Shown here: positions 53,382-61,499 of the stretch, in pieces | How positions within the stretch are numbered: position 1 is the stretch's first letter | Layout: each line of letters begins with the position of its first letter | From: Solimonas sp. K1W22B-7 | GTDB taxonomy: Bacteria; Pseudomonadota; Gammaproteobacteria; Nevskiales; Nevskiaceae | Direction: 5' to 3' | Assembly: GCF_003428335.1 (NCBI RefSeq) | Contig: NZ_CP031704.1 | Span: 3,720,001 to 3,784,000 of the forward strand | DNA: 64,000 bases | Notes under the pieces: generated by a model | The model's input: only the letters and a program-made list of their open reading frames with translations | Told to the model about the DNA's origin: nothing | The model's database searches: none | Position numbers and translations under genes: made by a program

Positions 53382-54413
53382 ATGCGCCGGATTTCTGCTG
53401 CCTTGCTGGCTTGCTGTACCGCTTTCATGCCGGGAGCGGCTTCGGCCGATCTCGACCTGGGCGCCATCATCGGCGGCTGGTCCGGCGGACTCGGCCGCCT
53501 CGGCGACGGACTCTCCGAAGGCCTGGGCCGCGGCCTGGGCCTGTCGCTGGAGCACCTGAACCACAAATACCTCTACCCCACCGAGGACACCGAGAGCTTC
53601 GAGGAGACCTTTACCTACCAGGGTCGCCAGCGCACGGTGCTGTTCATCAAGCCCAAGACCGCCTCGGCCACGCCGGCGCCGGTCGTGGTGCTGCTGGCCT
53701 ACAACGGCGGCACGCGTACCGACATCGCCAACATGACCTATGCCGGCGACCTGGCGCGCGACCTGGGCGTCTGGCTGATCGTGCCCGAGGGCGTCAGCAA
53801 GAAGTGGAACGACGATCCTGGCGCCAGCAACCAGAGCGTCGATGACGTTGGCTTCCTGGCCACCGTGATCCAGTCGAGCGTCGCCAAGCATGGCCTGGAC
53901 GCCAAGCGCGTCTACATGGCCGGCATGTCCAACGGCGGCTTCATGACCAGCCGATTCGCCTGCGAGCGCCCCAACCTGATCGCCGCCGGCGCCTCCGTGG
54001 TCGCCAGCATGCGCCAGGGCCTGAATGCCAGCTGCAATCCTTCCCGCGCGGTGCCGATGACCTTCATACTGGGCACCAACGACCTGGAAGTGAATTACTC
54101 GCGCACCAGCGCCTGGGCGCTGCTGTCCGGCCCCGATACGCTGAAGCGCTGGATGGGCATCCACAACTGCAACCCCGCCGCGGTCGTGACGACGGCGGTG
54201 CCTGATCTGGACCCGAACGACAAGACCACCACGCAGCGCCTGCGCAACGATTCCTGCGCCTCGGGCGGTGCGGTGGAGATGTATGTGATCAACGGCGGCG
54301 GCCACACCTGGCCGCAGGCCCGCTTCAACAAGCTCACCCTGGGCCGCACCGCGATGGACTTCAGCGGCACGCTTGCCGCCTGGGATTTCTTCGAGGACTT
54401 CAAGCTTCCCTGA
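53382..54413 (+). CDS. Secreted LpqC-type esterase / PHB-depolymerase-like hydrolase
   Basis: The 343-residue precursor starts MRRISAALLACCTAFMPGAA, a signal peptide cleaved near ASA-DLD. The alpha/beta fold has an early oxyanion region (LLAYNGGTRTD), the nucleophile in GMSNGG (Ser183), an acid near LGTNDLEV and the His in NGGGHTWP. That set is typical of LpqC/feruloyl-esterase and short-chain PHB depolymerase relatives. Gly-rich repeats lie just after the signal. The gene stands between the pncC-thpR and recA-recX units, on the opposite strand. Confidence 0.87.
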   Translation: MRRISAALLACCTAFMPGAASADLDLGAIIGGWSGGLGRLGDGLSEGLGRGLGLSLEHLNHKYLYPTEDTESFEETFTYQGRQRTVLFIKPKTASATPAPVVVLLAYNGGTRTDIANMTYAGDLARDLGVWLIVPEGVSKKWNDDPGASNQSVDDVGFLATVIQSSVAKHGLDAKRVYMAGMSNGGFMTSRFACERPNLIAAGASVVASMRQGLNASCNPSRAVPMTFILGTNDLEVNYSRTSAWALLSGPDTLKRWMGIHNCNPAAVVTTAVPDLDPNDKTTTQRLRNDSCASGGAVEMYVINGGGHTWPQARFNKLTLGRTAMDFSGTLAAWDFFEDFKLP

Positions 54414-54430
54414 GGCAGACGGAACACAAG

Positions 54431-54459
54431 GAGCCCTGGCGGGCAGTCCGCCAGGGCTC
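54431..54459. terminator. Bidirectional terminator between the esterase and thpR
   Basis: GAGCCCTGGCGG (54431-54442) pairs with CCGCCAGGGCTC (54448-54459) over 12 bp with a 5-nt loop, followed on the plus strand by TTTTCATTTTC. It ends the esterase transcript and could also stop thpR transcripts. Confidence 0.9.
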
Positions 54460-54485
54460 TTTTCATTTTCGGCCCCCGATCAGCC

Positions 54486-55073
54486 CTAGAAAAGCCCCAA
54501 CTGCTGCTGCGCCGGCGCGGGTGGCTCATCCGTGCCGTCCAGCGCCCAGCGCCCCAGTATCTCGTAGCTCATCGGCTTCTGGTCCAGGCGGCTGCGCAGC
54601 AGCACGAACTCGTCCACGTTCCAGGCGACCGGCCGGATCGGCGTCGCCGGCAGGGGGATGCGCGCGTCGCGCAGCACGGTCAGATGCGGCACGAACTTCA
54701 TGCGCTCCGGCAGCACCCGCGCCGCCAGCATGGCCTCGTTGATGCGCTCGTACAGCTGCGTCAGGCCCGGCGGGGTCTCGCGCGACCCCAGCCACCAGGG
54801 AATCTTGCGATTTGCACGGAAGCTGCTCGCCAGCTCCAGGTTCAGCGCGAACGGCGCCGCCCTGACCTTCGCCGCGGCGCGCAGCGCCGCCGCCTCCGAC
54901 TCCGGCGAGACGGTGTCGCCCAGGAACAGCAGGGTGATGTGGTAGCGCTCGGGGCTGGACAGGTAGCCGCCGGGCTGCATCTTCAGGCGCAGTTCACGGG
55001 CCGCCTCGTCGCAGGCGCGGCGTTCGGCTTCGCCCGGCCACAGGGCGAAGAAAAGTCGGTTCAGCTTAAGCAT
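54486..55073 (-). CDS. thpR: RNA 2',3'-cyclic phosphodiesterase (ThpR/LigT)
   Basis: The 195-residue two-histidine phosphoesterase has the paired HxTx motifs: YHITLLFLGD (about residues 44-53) and PHLTVLRD (about 132-139). N-terminal RLFFALWPG is typical. It opens 2',3'-cyclic phosphates on RNA. It overlaps the pncC gene by 8 nt, so pncC and thpR are coupled. Its physiological substrate is unclear, as in most bacteria. Confidence 0.93.
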   Translation of the reverse strand: MLKLNRLFFALWPGEAERRACDEAARELRLKMQPGGYLSSPERYHITLLFLGDTVSPESEAAALRAAAKVRAAPFALNLELASSFRANRKIPWWLGSRETPPGLTQLYERINEAMLAARVLPERMKFVPHLTVLRDARIPLPATPIRPVAWNVDEFVLLRSRLDQKPMSYEILGRWALDGTDEPPAPAQQQLGLF

Positions 55074-55569
55074 CCGTGAGTCGTTTCAGCAGGCCGGTGA
55101 GCGCGGCGCGCAGGGCCTTGCGGCGGATCTGCTCGCGGTCGCCGTCGAAGAGGAAATGCTGCACGTCCACCGGCACCTCCGCAAGGCCGCCGCGGCCCGG
55201 GACGCGCCGCGACCAGCCGATCCAGACGGTGCCCACCGGCTTGTCGCGCGTGCCGCCGCCCGGGCCGGCAACGCCGCTGACGGCGATGCCCCAGTCGGCC
55301 GGGGTATGGCGGATCAGGCCCTCGCCCATCGCCCGCACGGTCTTGTCGCTGACCGCGCCGTGCAGGGCCACCACCGTCTGGGAAATCCCCAGCAGCTGGA
55401 TCTTGGACAGGTTGGAATAGGTCACCAGGCCGCGCTCGAACCAGGCGGAGGAGCCCGGCAGGTCGGTCAGGGTCTTGGAAATGAGCCCGCCGGTGCAGGA
55501 CTCGGCGCAGGCCAGCAGCTGGCCCTGGCGCTGCAGCAGTTCCGCAATCTGTTCGACAAGCTTGGACAT
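55066..55569 (-). CDS. pncC: Nicotinamide-nucleotide amidase (CinA C-terminal domain type)
   Basis: PncC deamidates nicotinamide mononucleotide in NAD recycling. The 167-residue protein is the single-domain form: LLACAESCTGGLISKTLTDLPGSS with the catalytic-loop serines, then GLVTYSNLSKIQLLG, and GIAVSGVAGPGGGTRDKPVGTV. The ATG at 55569 is the family start; MVDRGPA upstream is an alternative. cinA-recA is a common adjacency, but here thpR and a divergent esterase lie between. Confidence 0.93.
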   Translation of the reverse strand: MSKLVEQIAELLQRQGQLLACAESCTGGLISKTLTDLPGSSAWFERGLVTYSNLSKIQLLGISQTVVALHGAVSDKTVRAMGEGLIRHTPADWGIAVSGVAGPGGGTRDKPVGTVWIGWSRRVPGRGGLAEVPVDVQHFLFDGDREQIRRKALRAALTGLLKRLTDA

Positions 55570-55745
55570 GGCGGGACCCCGGTCAACCAACTGTCATTTT
55601 ACGGTCACTGGGCGGTGAATCGCGGTTTGTTCGCGAAAAAACCGGGGGTAGGTTTGCCCCGACACGGGGGAAACCCTGGGGTGGCTCGGGAAGTCTCCGG
55701 CGGTGCGATAATGCACGCCCCGTAACCAGACAGCGCAGGACCCCG

Positions 55746-56933
55746 ATGAGCCAGCAGGACAGCATCGTCATCACCGCCGCCGTACGCACCCCGATGGGTG
55801 GCATGCAGGGCATGTTCACTTCCGTCAGCGCCGCGCAGCTCGGTGCCACCGCGATCAAGGCCGCCGTCGAGCGCAGCGGCCTGCAGCCGGCCGACGTGCA
55901 GGAAGTGATCATGGGCTGCGTGCTGCCGGCCGGACAGGGCCAAGCCCCGGCACGCCAGGCCGTGCGCGGCGCCGGCCTGCCGGACGCCGCCGGCGCCACC
56001 ACCATCAACAAAGTCTGCGGCTCCGGCCTCAAGGCGGTGATGCTGGCCCATGACCTGGTCAAGGCCGGCAGCGCCGAGATCGTCGTCGCCGGCGGCATGG
56101 AGAGCATGACCAATGCGCCCCACCTGCTGACCAAGGCGCGCGGCGGCTACCGCTTCGGCCACGGCGAACTGCTCGACCACATGGCCCTCGACGGCCTGGA
56201 AGACGCCTACGAGAAGCGCACCGCCATGGGCGTGTTTGCCGAGCGCTGCGTCGACCAGTACAGCTTCACCCGCCAGGAGCAGGACGCTTTCGCGATCGAA
56301 TCGCTGCGCCGGGCCAAGGCCGCCAGCGAGAGCGGCGCCTTCGACTTCGAGATCGTGCCGGTGGAAGTGGCCGGCAAGGCCGGTCCCGAGAAGATCAGCC
56401 GCGACGAGCAGCCTTACAAGGCCAACCCGGACAAGATTCCGGGCCTGAAGCCGGCCTTCAAGAAGGACGGCACCATCACCGCCGCCAATGCCAGCTCGAT
56501 CTCCGACGGCGCCGCGGCGCTGGTGGTGATGAGTGGCGCGGAAGCCACGAAGCGCGGCATCACGCCGCTGGCGCGCATCGTCGCCCATGCGACCCACTCG
56601 CAGCTGCCGGCAGAGTTCACCACCGCCCCGGTGCAGGGTATCGCCAAGCTGCTGGCCAAGACCGGCTGGAAAGCCGGCGACGTGGATCTCTGGGAGATCA
56701 ACGAAGCCTTCGCCGTGGTCACCATGGCGGCGATGAAGGAACACAACCTGCCGCACGACAAGGTCAACATCCACGGCGGCGCCTGTGCCCTGGGTCACCC
56801 GATCGGCGCCAGCGGCGCACGCATCCTCACCACCCTGATCGGTGCCCTCAAGAAGACCGGCGGCAAGCGCGGCGTGGCCACGCTGTGCATCGGCGGCGGC
56901 GAGGCCGTGGCGCTGGCGGTCGAGATGCTCTGA
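55746..56933 (+). CDS. Acetyl-CoA C-acyltransferase (thiolase)
   Basis: The 395-residue thiolase has the acyl-enzyme Cys91 (INKVCGSGLKAV), the GGMESMTNAPHLL loop, the His of ALGHPIGASGARI and the general-acid Cys of TLCIGGG. Length fits a biosynthetic or degradative thiolase; the sequence alone does not separate acetoacetyl-CoA thiolase from a 3-ketoacyl-CoA thiolase. It is a single gene, with a terminator just after. Confidence 0.94.
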   Translation: MSQQDSIVITAAVRTPMGGMQGMFTSVSAAQLGATAIKAAVERSGLQPADVQEVIMGCVLPAGQGQAPARQAVRGAGLPDAAGATTINKVCGSGLKAVMLAHDLVKAGSAEIVVAGGMESMTNAPHLLTKARGGYRFGHGELLDHMALDGLEDAYEKRTAMGVFAERCVDQYSFTRQEQDAFAIESLRRAKAASESGAFDFEIVPVEVAGKAGPEKISRDEQPYKANPDKIPGLKPAFKKDGTITAANASSISDGAAALVVMSGAEATKRGITPLARIVAHATHSQLPAEFTTAPVQGIAKLLAKTGWKAGDVDLWEINEAFAVVTMAAMKEHNLPHDKVNIHGGACALGHPIGASGARILTTLIGALKKTGGKRGVATLCIGGGEAVALAVEML

Positions 56934-56956
56934 GTCGGCAGAAGCGGTATAAGAAC

Positions 56957-56980
56957 AGGGGCGGCCATAGAGCCGCCCCT
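56957..56980 (+). terminator. Rho-independent terminator of the thiolase gene
   Basis: AGGGGCGGC (56957-56965) pairs with GCCGCCCCT (56972-56980) and is followed by TTTCTTATTTC. It isolates the thiolase from the lipoprotein operon that starts 38 bp later. Confidence 0.9.
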
Positions 56981-57017
56981 TTCTTATTTCCGAGAAAGAA
57001 AACCGAGGAGACGAGGC

Positions 57018-58004
57018 ATGCGGACGAGGACCTGGCCGGCCCTGGCGGCGACCCTGTTGCTGGCGGCCTGCGGCGGCGACAGCGGCAGTGGCGGCAGCGA
57101 TGACGGCCGCAATGGCACGGTGGACCCGGCGACGCTCTGCGTCGACAGCAGTTGCGGCGAGAAGACCGTGTTGCTGACCATCCCCGACGCCGAGAACCTG
57201 CTGTTCTCCGCCGACGGCCGCCTGTTCGTCTCCGGCGGCACCAACGTCTACGAGATCACCCGCAGCGGCAACGAGTGGGCCGCCACCGCCCTGTACGACG
57301 GCAGCTGCAACTTCACCGGCCTGGCGATCCAGCGCAACACGCTTTACGCCAACTGCTTCGACGGCAAACTCTACGCCGCCAGGCTCACGGCGCAGCCGCA
57401 GCTGCAGGCGATCCACGACCTGGGCATCGCCGCGCCCAACGGCCTCAGCGACGGCCCGGGCCATACGCTATTCATGGCCAACGGCCCGTTCTCGCCCACC
57501 TCGCTGCCGAACCCGCAGCTGCGCCGGGTGACGCTGGACCCGGCCGATCCGCTGAAGGTGGTGGCCGAGGACCTGTGGACACGCGAGGGCCTGCTCGGCC
57601 CCAACGGCGTGCAGCGCAAGGACAACACGATCTACGTCAGCAACACCGGCCTCGGCGGCCTGGCCGAGCTGCGCGCCTACGACATCCAGGCCGACGGCAG
57701 CGCCGGCCCCGGGCGCCAGGTCGCCAGCTTCCTGAGCCTGCCGGACGACTTCAGCATCGTCGGCGACTCCTTCCTGGTGGCCGGCTTCGGCACCAGCCAG
57801 ATCGCGCTGATCGGCCCCGATGGCACGCTGACTTCCAGCACCAGCCTGCTGAGCTTCAGCTTCCCCTCGCAGGTGCGCGTCGGCCGGCCGCCGCTGTTCG
57901 CGCCGACCGATCTCGTGGTTACCGAGAAGGGCATCCTGGGCGACAATGTCTCCCCGATCGGCAACCGCCTGTCGGTGTTCCGCCGCAAAACACAGGCTCC
58001 ATGA
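57018..58004 (+). CDS. Beta-propeller lipoprotein (SMP-30-like fold)
   Basis: The 328-residue precursor has a lipobox LLLAAC (Cys18) and a Gly/Ser/Asp spacer. The body is a repeated beta-sheet pattern (LLFSADGRLFVSGGTNVYEIT, NTLYANCFDGKLYAA, NTIYVSNTGLGGLAELRAYDI), consistent with a six-bladed propeller such as SMP-30/gluconolactonase-like proteins. No catalytic metal set is certain. It is the first of three genes coupled by ATGA and GTGA overlaps. Confidence 0.78.
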   Translation: MRTRTWPALAATLLLAACGGDSGSGGSDDGRNGTVDPATLCVDSSCGEKTVLLTIPDAENLLFSADGRLFVSGGTNVYEITRSGNEWAATALYDGSCNFTGLAIQRNTLYANCFDGKLYAARLTAQPQLQAIHDLGIAAPNGLSDGPGHTLFMANGPFSPTSLPNPQLRRVTLDPADPLKVVAEDLWTREGLLGPNGVQRKDNTIYVSNTGLGGLAELRAYDIQADGSAGPGRQVASFLSLPDDFSIVGDSFLVAGFGTSQIALIGPDGTLTSSTSLLSFSFPSQVRVGRPPLFAPTDLVVTEKGILGDNVSPIGNRLSVFRRKTQAP

Positions 58005-58774
58005 TCAAGCGCACGCTCGAAGTCGGTACCTCGGTCCTCGCCAGCACCTTCGCCGCCTGGCGCGGCAGCATGACGCAGCGTCCCGCCGAGCGGCAGCCGC
58101 CCAAGCCGCTGGAGCTCTACGAGTTCGAGGCCTGCCCGTATTGCCGCCTGGTGCGCGAAGCGCTGACCGAGCTGGACCTGGACGCGATGATCTATCCCTG
58201 CCCCAGGAACGGAAAGCGCTTCCGCTCCAAGGTCCAAACCCTGGGCGGCAAGCAGCAGTATCCCTTCCTGGTGGACCCCAACACCGGCGCGCGGCTCTAC
58301 GAGGCCGCCGACATCGTCGCCTACCTCGGCAAGACCTACGGCGGCCCGGTGCGCAAGGCCACGGGCCTGCGCCGCCGCCTGATGGTGGGCAGCGCCATGG
58401 CCGCCACCGCGGCGCGCTCCTGGCGCGGACCGCGCGGCCTGAAGATGCGCGTGTCCAAGCCGGTGAAGAAGCCGCTGGAGCTGTACAGCTTCGAGTCCAG
58501 CCCGTACTCGCGGCTGGCGCGCGAGGTGCTGTGCGAACTGGAAATCCCCTACCTGCTGCGCAACACCGGCAAGGCCCGCATGAGCGACATGGGCCCACCG
58601 TCCTTCCGCGACCGCCTGTTCAAGGGTCCGAAGGACACCAGCCGCAACCGCAAGGCGCTGCTGGAGCGCACCGGGCACGTGCAGGTGCCGTACCTGATCG
58701 ATCCGAATACGCAGACCGAGATGTATGAGTCGGCGGCGATCGTGGACTACCTCGACCGGACCTACGCGGGGTGA
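58001..58774 (+). CDS. Protein with two GST-N/glutaredoxin-like domains
   Basis: This 257-residue protein holds a tandem of thioredoxin-fold, GST-N-type domains. The first has LELYEFEACPYCRLVREAL with a CPYC site (Cys45, Cys48). The second has LELYSFESSPYSRLAREVL, where both Cys are Ser (Ser167, Ser170). Each domain ends with a VPYL/YPFLVDPNT and YE(A/S)A-IVDYL pattern. A helical, basic linker joins them (about 115-155). No GST-C domain is present. The ATG overlaps the propeller-lipoprotein stop by 4 nt. Confidence 0.88.
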   Translation: MIKRTLEVGTSVLASTFAAWRGSMTQRPAERQPPKPLELYEFEACPYCRLVREALTELDLDAMIYPCPRNGKRFRSKVQTLGGKQQYPFLVDPNTGARLYEAADIVAYLGKTYGGPVRKATGLRRRLMVGSAMAATAARSWRGPRGLKMRVSKPVKKPLELYSFESSPYSRLAREVLCELEIPYLLRNTGKARMSDMGPPSFRDRLFKGPKDTSRNRKALLERTGHVQVPYLIDPNTQTEMYESAAIVDYLDRTYAG

Positions 58775-59580
58775 CCGGCTTCGCGCTCGATCCGGAACTC
58801 TCGCCCCACGCCGCCCTGCGCGGCGCGGCGCTGAGCGAGCTGGACCGGGCGCTGGCGGCGCTGCGCCGCGGCGACGCGCGCGGCGTTCACGAGACGCGCA
58901 AGAGCTGCAAGCGCCTGCGCGCCTGGAGCCGCCTGCTGCGCGACTTGCCGCTGCCGCGCGGGCATCGCGCCCGGCACATCAACGGCCTGCTGCGCGATGC
59001 CGGGCGTGCGCTGGCGGCGCCGCGGGAGGCGGCGGTGGCGCTGGACACCTTCGACGGGCTGGAGCGGCCGGGCACGCTGCCGGCGCCGGCCTGGCGCCAG
59101 CTCGGCGGGGCATTGCACAGCCAGGCCGAGGCACAGCGGCAGCTTGCCGCCGCCGCGCTGGCCGCTGCGGAGAAGGCGCTGGGCGAAGTCCGCGACCTGA
59201 TTGCGGCGCTGCCCGCCACTGCCCTGGGTCCGGCGGACCTGCGCCGCGGCCAGCGCAAGAGCTACAAGCGCGCCCGCAAGGCCTTCCGCCGCACGGCGAC
59301 AGGCGATGCCGAGGCGATGCATGAGTGGCGCAAGCGCGCCAAGCGGCTGGAGGCGATCCAGGAGCTGCTGGCGCCGCTGCTGAATCCGGAGCTGGTGCCC
59401 AGGCGCCTGGCCGAACTCACCGACCTGCTCGGGCAGCACCACGACCTGCACGAACTGCCGCTGCGGCCGGAGCTGGGGCCGGAGCAGCGCGAACTGCTGG
59501 AGCACGCGACCGAATCGCCGCGCAAGGCGCTGGAGCGGCGGCTGGAGCGGCGGGGGCGCGCGCTGTTCCAGCGCGGATAG
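58771..59580 (+). CDS. CHAD-domain protein
   Basis: The 269-residue helical protein has two CHAD repeats: VHETRKSCKRLRAWSRLLRD (residues about 40-59) and AMHEWRKRAKRLEAIQELL (about 189-207). The conserved His and Arg/Lys residues face one basic surface that in other CHAD proteins binds polyphosphate. The start is GTG, overlapping the preceding stop (GTGA). The stop codon TAG lies inside the AGATAGT-type palindrome. No CYTH domain is fused. Confidence 0.87.
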   Translation: MTGFALDPELSPHAALRGAALSELDRALAALRRGDARGVHETRKSCKRLRAWSRLLRDLPLPRGHRARHINGLLRDAGRALAAPREAAVALDTFDGLERPGTLPAPAWRQLGGALHSQAEAQRQLAAAALAAAEKALGEVRDLIAALPATALGPADLRRGQRKSYKRARKAFRRTATGDAEAMHEWRKRAKRLEAIQELLAPLLNPELVPRRLAELTDLLGQHHDLHELPLRPELGPEQRELLEHATESPRKALERRLERRGRALFQRG

Positions 59581-59647
59581 TAGTTGGTAGATAGTAGATA
59601 GTAGAAAAAGCAGCGCGCTCGACAACTACTATCTACAAACTACTATC
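59576..59647. repeat. Palindrome of 7-bp AGATAGT-type units, copy 2
   Basis: The arms 59576-59597 and 59626-59647 are 22-bp inverted repeats with one mismatch. The sequence GTAGATAGTAGATAGTAG shares its units with the palindrome at 27491-27570. The left arm contributes the CHAD stop codon. It lies between convergent CHAD and acyl-CoA ligase genes and is sharply A+T-rich against the local background. Confidence 0.78.
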
Positions 59648-59660
59648 GACTATCTGGCTT

Positions 59661-61307
59661 CTACGCCTCCCAGGCCAGCTTGCTCCGCGTCTCCGCTTCC
59701 TTCTGGATCAGCGGCATGTAGCGGTCTTCCACCACGTTGCGCTTCACCTTCATGGTGGGCGTCATCATGTTGTTGTCGATGGTCCAGGTCTCCTTCACCA
59801 CCAGGATCTTGGCGATCTCCTCGTGCGGCTCCAGGGTCTTGTTGACCTCTTCCATGTCGGCGACCAGCTGCTTGCCCACTTCATCGCGCGGTTTCTTCAA
59901 GGCGTCCGGCAGCAGCGTCACCACCATGATCGGCTGCTTCAGGCCGGTGCCGACGAAACACATCTGGTCGATGTCGGTGTTGCGCGCCATCGCGCCTTCG
60001 ATCGGGCCCGGGGCGACGTACTTGCCCTTCAGGGTCTTGAAGATGTCCTTCACGCGGCCGGTGATGTAGAGGTAGCCGTCGGGATCGACCTTGCCCTTGT
60101 CGCCGGTGCGCAGCCAGCCGTCCTCGGTGAAGGTTTCCTTGGTTTTTTCCGGTTCCTTGTAGTAGCCGGCCATCACGCCGGCGTGCTTGAACAGGATCTC
60201 GCCCTGGTCCGACAGCTTCATGTTGGCGCCGGGCATCGGCCGGCCGACCGAGCCGATGCGGTTGGCACCCGGCAGGTTGGCGGTGGCGTAGATGTTGTTC
60301 TCGGTCATGCCGTAGCCCTGCAGTACGGTGATGCCGAGCTTCTCGAACCAGTTCAGCAGCGGGATCGGCATCGGTGCCGCGCCGACGAACAGGTAGCGCG
60401 CGTTGTGCAGGCCGGCGCCCTGCTTGATCTTGCGCCTGACGATGCCGGAGATGATCGGGAGCTTGAGCAGCTTGTCGAGCTTCTGCTGCGGCATCTTCTT
60501 GAGCACGCCGGTCTGGATGCGGCCGTAGACCAGGGGCACGCCGAAGAAGCGCGTCGGCGCCACTTCCTTGAGCTGCTCGGCCAGCTTCTCGATGTTCTCG
60601 AGGAAGTAGACCTCGGCACCGAAGTAGATGCTGGCCACTTCCAGCGCGCCGCGCTCGAAGGCATGCGCCAGCGGCAGGTAGGAGAAGAAACGCTCCTGGC
60701 CACGTGCCGGCATCGCCTTCATCAGGCCGGCGGCGGCGAAGGCGAGGTTCTCGCCGGTGATCATCACGCCCTTGGGATTGCCGGTGGTGCCCGAGGTGTA
60801 GATCAGCGTCCACAGGTCCTTGGGATCGGGCGGCTGGTAGCCGCTCATCGGCTCATGGGCCTTGACCAGTGCGTCCCAGGCCAGCGCGCCCTGGGGCACG
60901 TCCGGATAGGGGAAGGTGATCTGGTCGATGCCGGACGGCACCGCGTCGAGGAATTCCTGCAGGTCCATCGAGGGCCCGACGAACAGTGCCTTGGCCTCGC
61001 AGTGGCTGAGGATGTACTTCACCGCATCGACCGACTGCTTGGGATACAGGCCGACGCTGATGCAGCCGGCCATGGCGATGGCCAGATCCGCCATGAACCA
61101 GTGGGCGGTGTTGCGGCCGGAGATCGCGATCGCGGTACCGGGGGCATAGCGTGCCTTCAGCGCGGTGGCGATGGAGCGCACCTGTGCGGCGGCCTGCCCC
61201 CAGGTGATGCCCTGCCATTCGCCATGCAGCGGCTGGAACAGCCAGGGCTGGGTCGGCCGCTCCTGCTCCCAATGCAGCAGCATCTCGACCGGGTTCCTCG
61301 TCGTCAT
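59661..61307 (-). CDS. AMP-binding long-chain acyl-CoA synthetase
   Basis: The 548-residue ligase has the adenylation P-loop LIYTSGTTGNPKG, the acyl-adenylate motif GYGMTENN, the DGWLRTGDKGKVDPDGYLYITGR hinge region and KYVAPGPIEGAMA, typical of FadD-type ligases. The end of the domain has MMTPTMKVKRNVV, carrying the catalytic Lys. It should activate fatty acids with ATP and CoA. It is convergent with the CHAD gene and divergent from the SMP-30-like gene. Confidence 0.93.
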   Translation of the reverse strand: MTTRNPVEMLLHWEQERPTQPWLFQPLHGEWQGITWGQAAAQVRSIATALKARYAPGTAIAISGRNTAHWFMADLAIAMAGCISVGLYPKQSVDAVKYILSHCEAKALFVGPSMDLQEFLDAVPSGIDQITFPYPDVPQGALAWDALVKAHEPMSGYQPPDPKDLWTLIYTSGTTGNPKGVMITGENLAFAAAGLMKAMPARGQERFFSYLPLAHAFERGALEVASIYFGAEVYFLENIEKLAEQLKEVAPTRFFGVPLVYGRIQTGVLKKMPQQKLDKLLKLPIISGIVRRKIKQGAGLHNARYLFVGAAPMPIPLLNWFEKLGITVLQGYGMTENNIYATANLPGANRIGSVGRPMPGANMKLSDQGEILFKHAGVMAGYYKEPEKTKETFTEDGWLRTGDKGKVDPDGYLYITGRVKDIFKTLKGKYVAPGPIEGAMARNTDIDQMCFVGTGLKQPIMVVTLLPDALKKPRDEVGKQLVADMEEVNKTLEPHEEIAKILVVKETWTIDNNMMTPTMKVKRNVVEDRYMPLIQKEAETRSKLAWEA

Positions 61308-61499
61308 TTTTCTTTCCCCTGATATAGATCGTTATGGCCTCGGGCAACGGGGCCCGGGCAGCACTGGGACGAGTGTAGCCAAAGCGGCCCTTTCGGAGAC
61401 AGGGCCGTGGAGACAACCGGGCTTTTATTACCAGTCCCGGGCGGCTTTGCCGCAGAATCGGCGACATTCGACACCATTCCGGGGAAGGAGACCCAAAAA

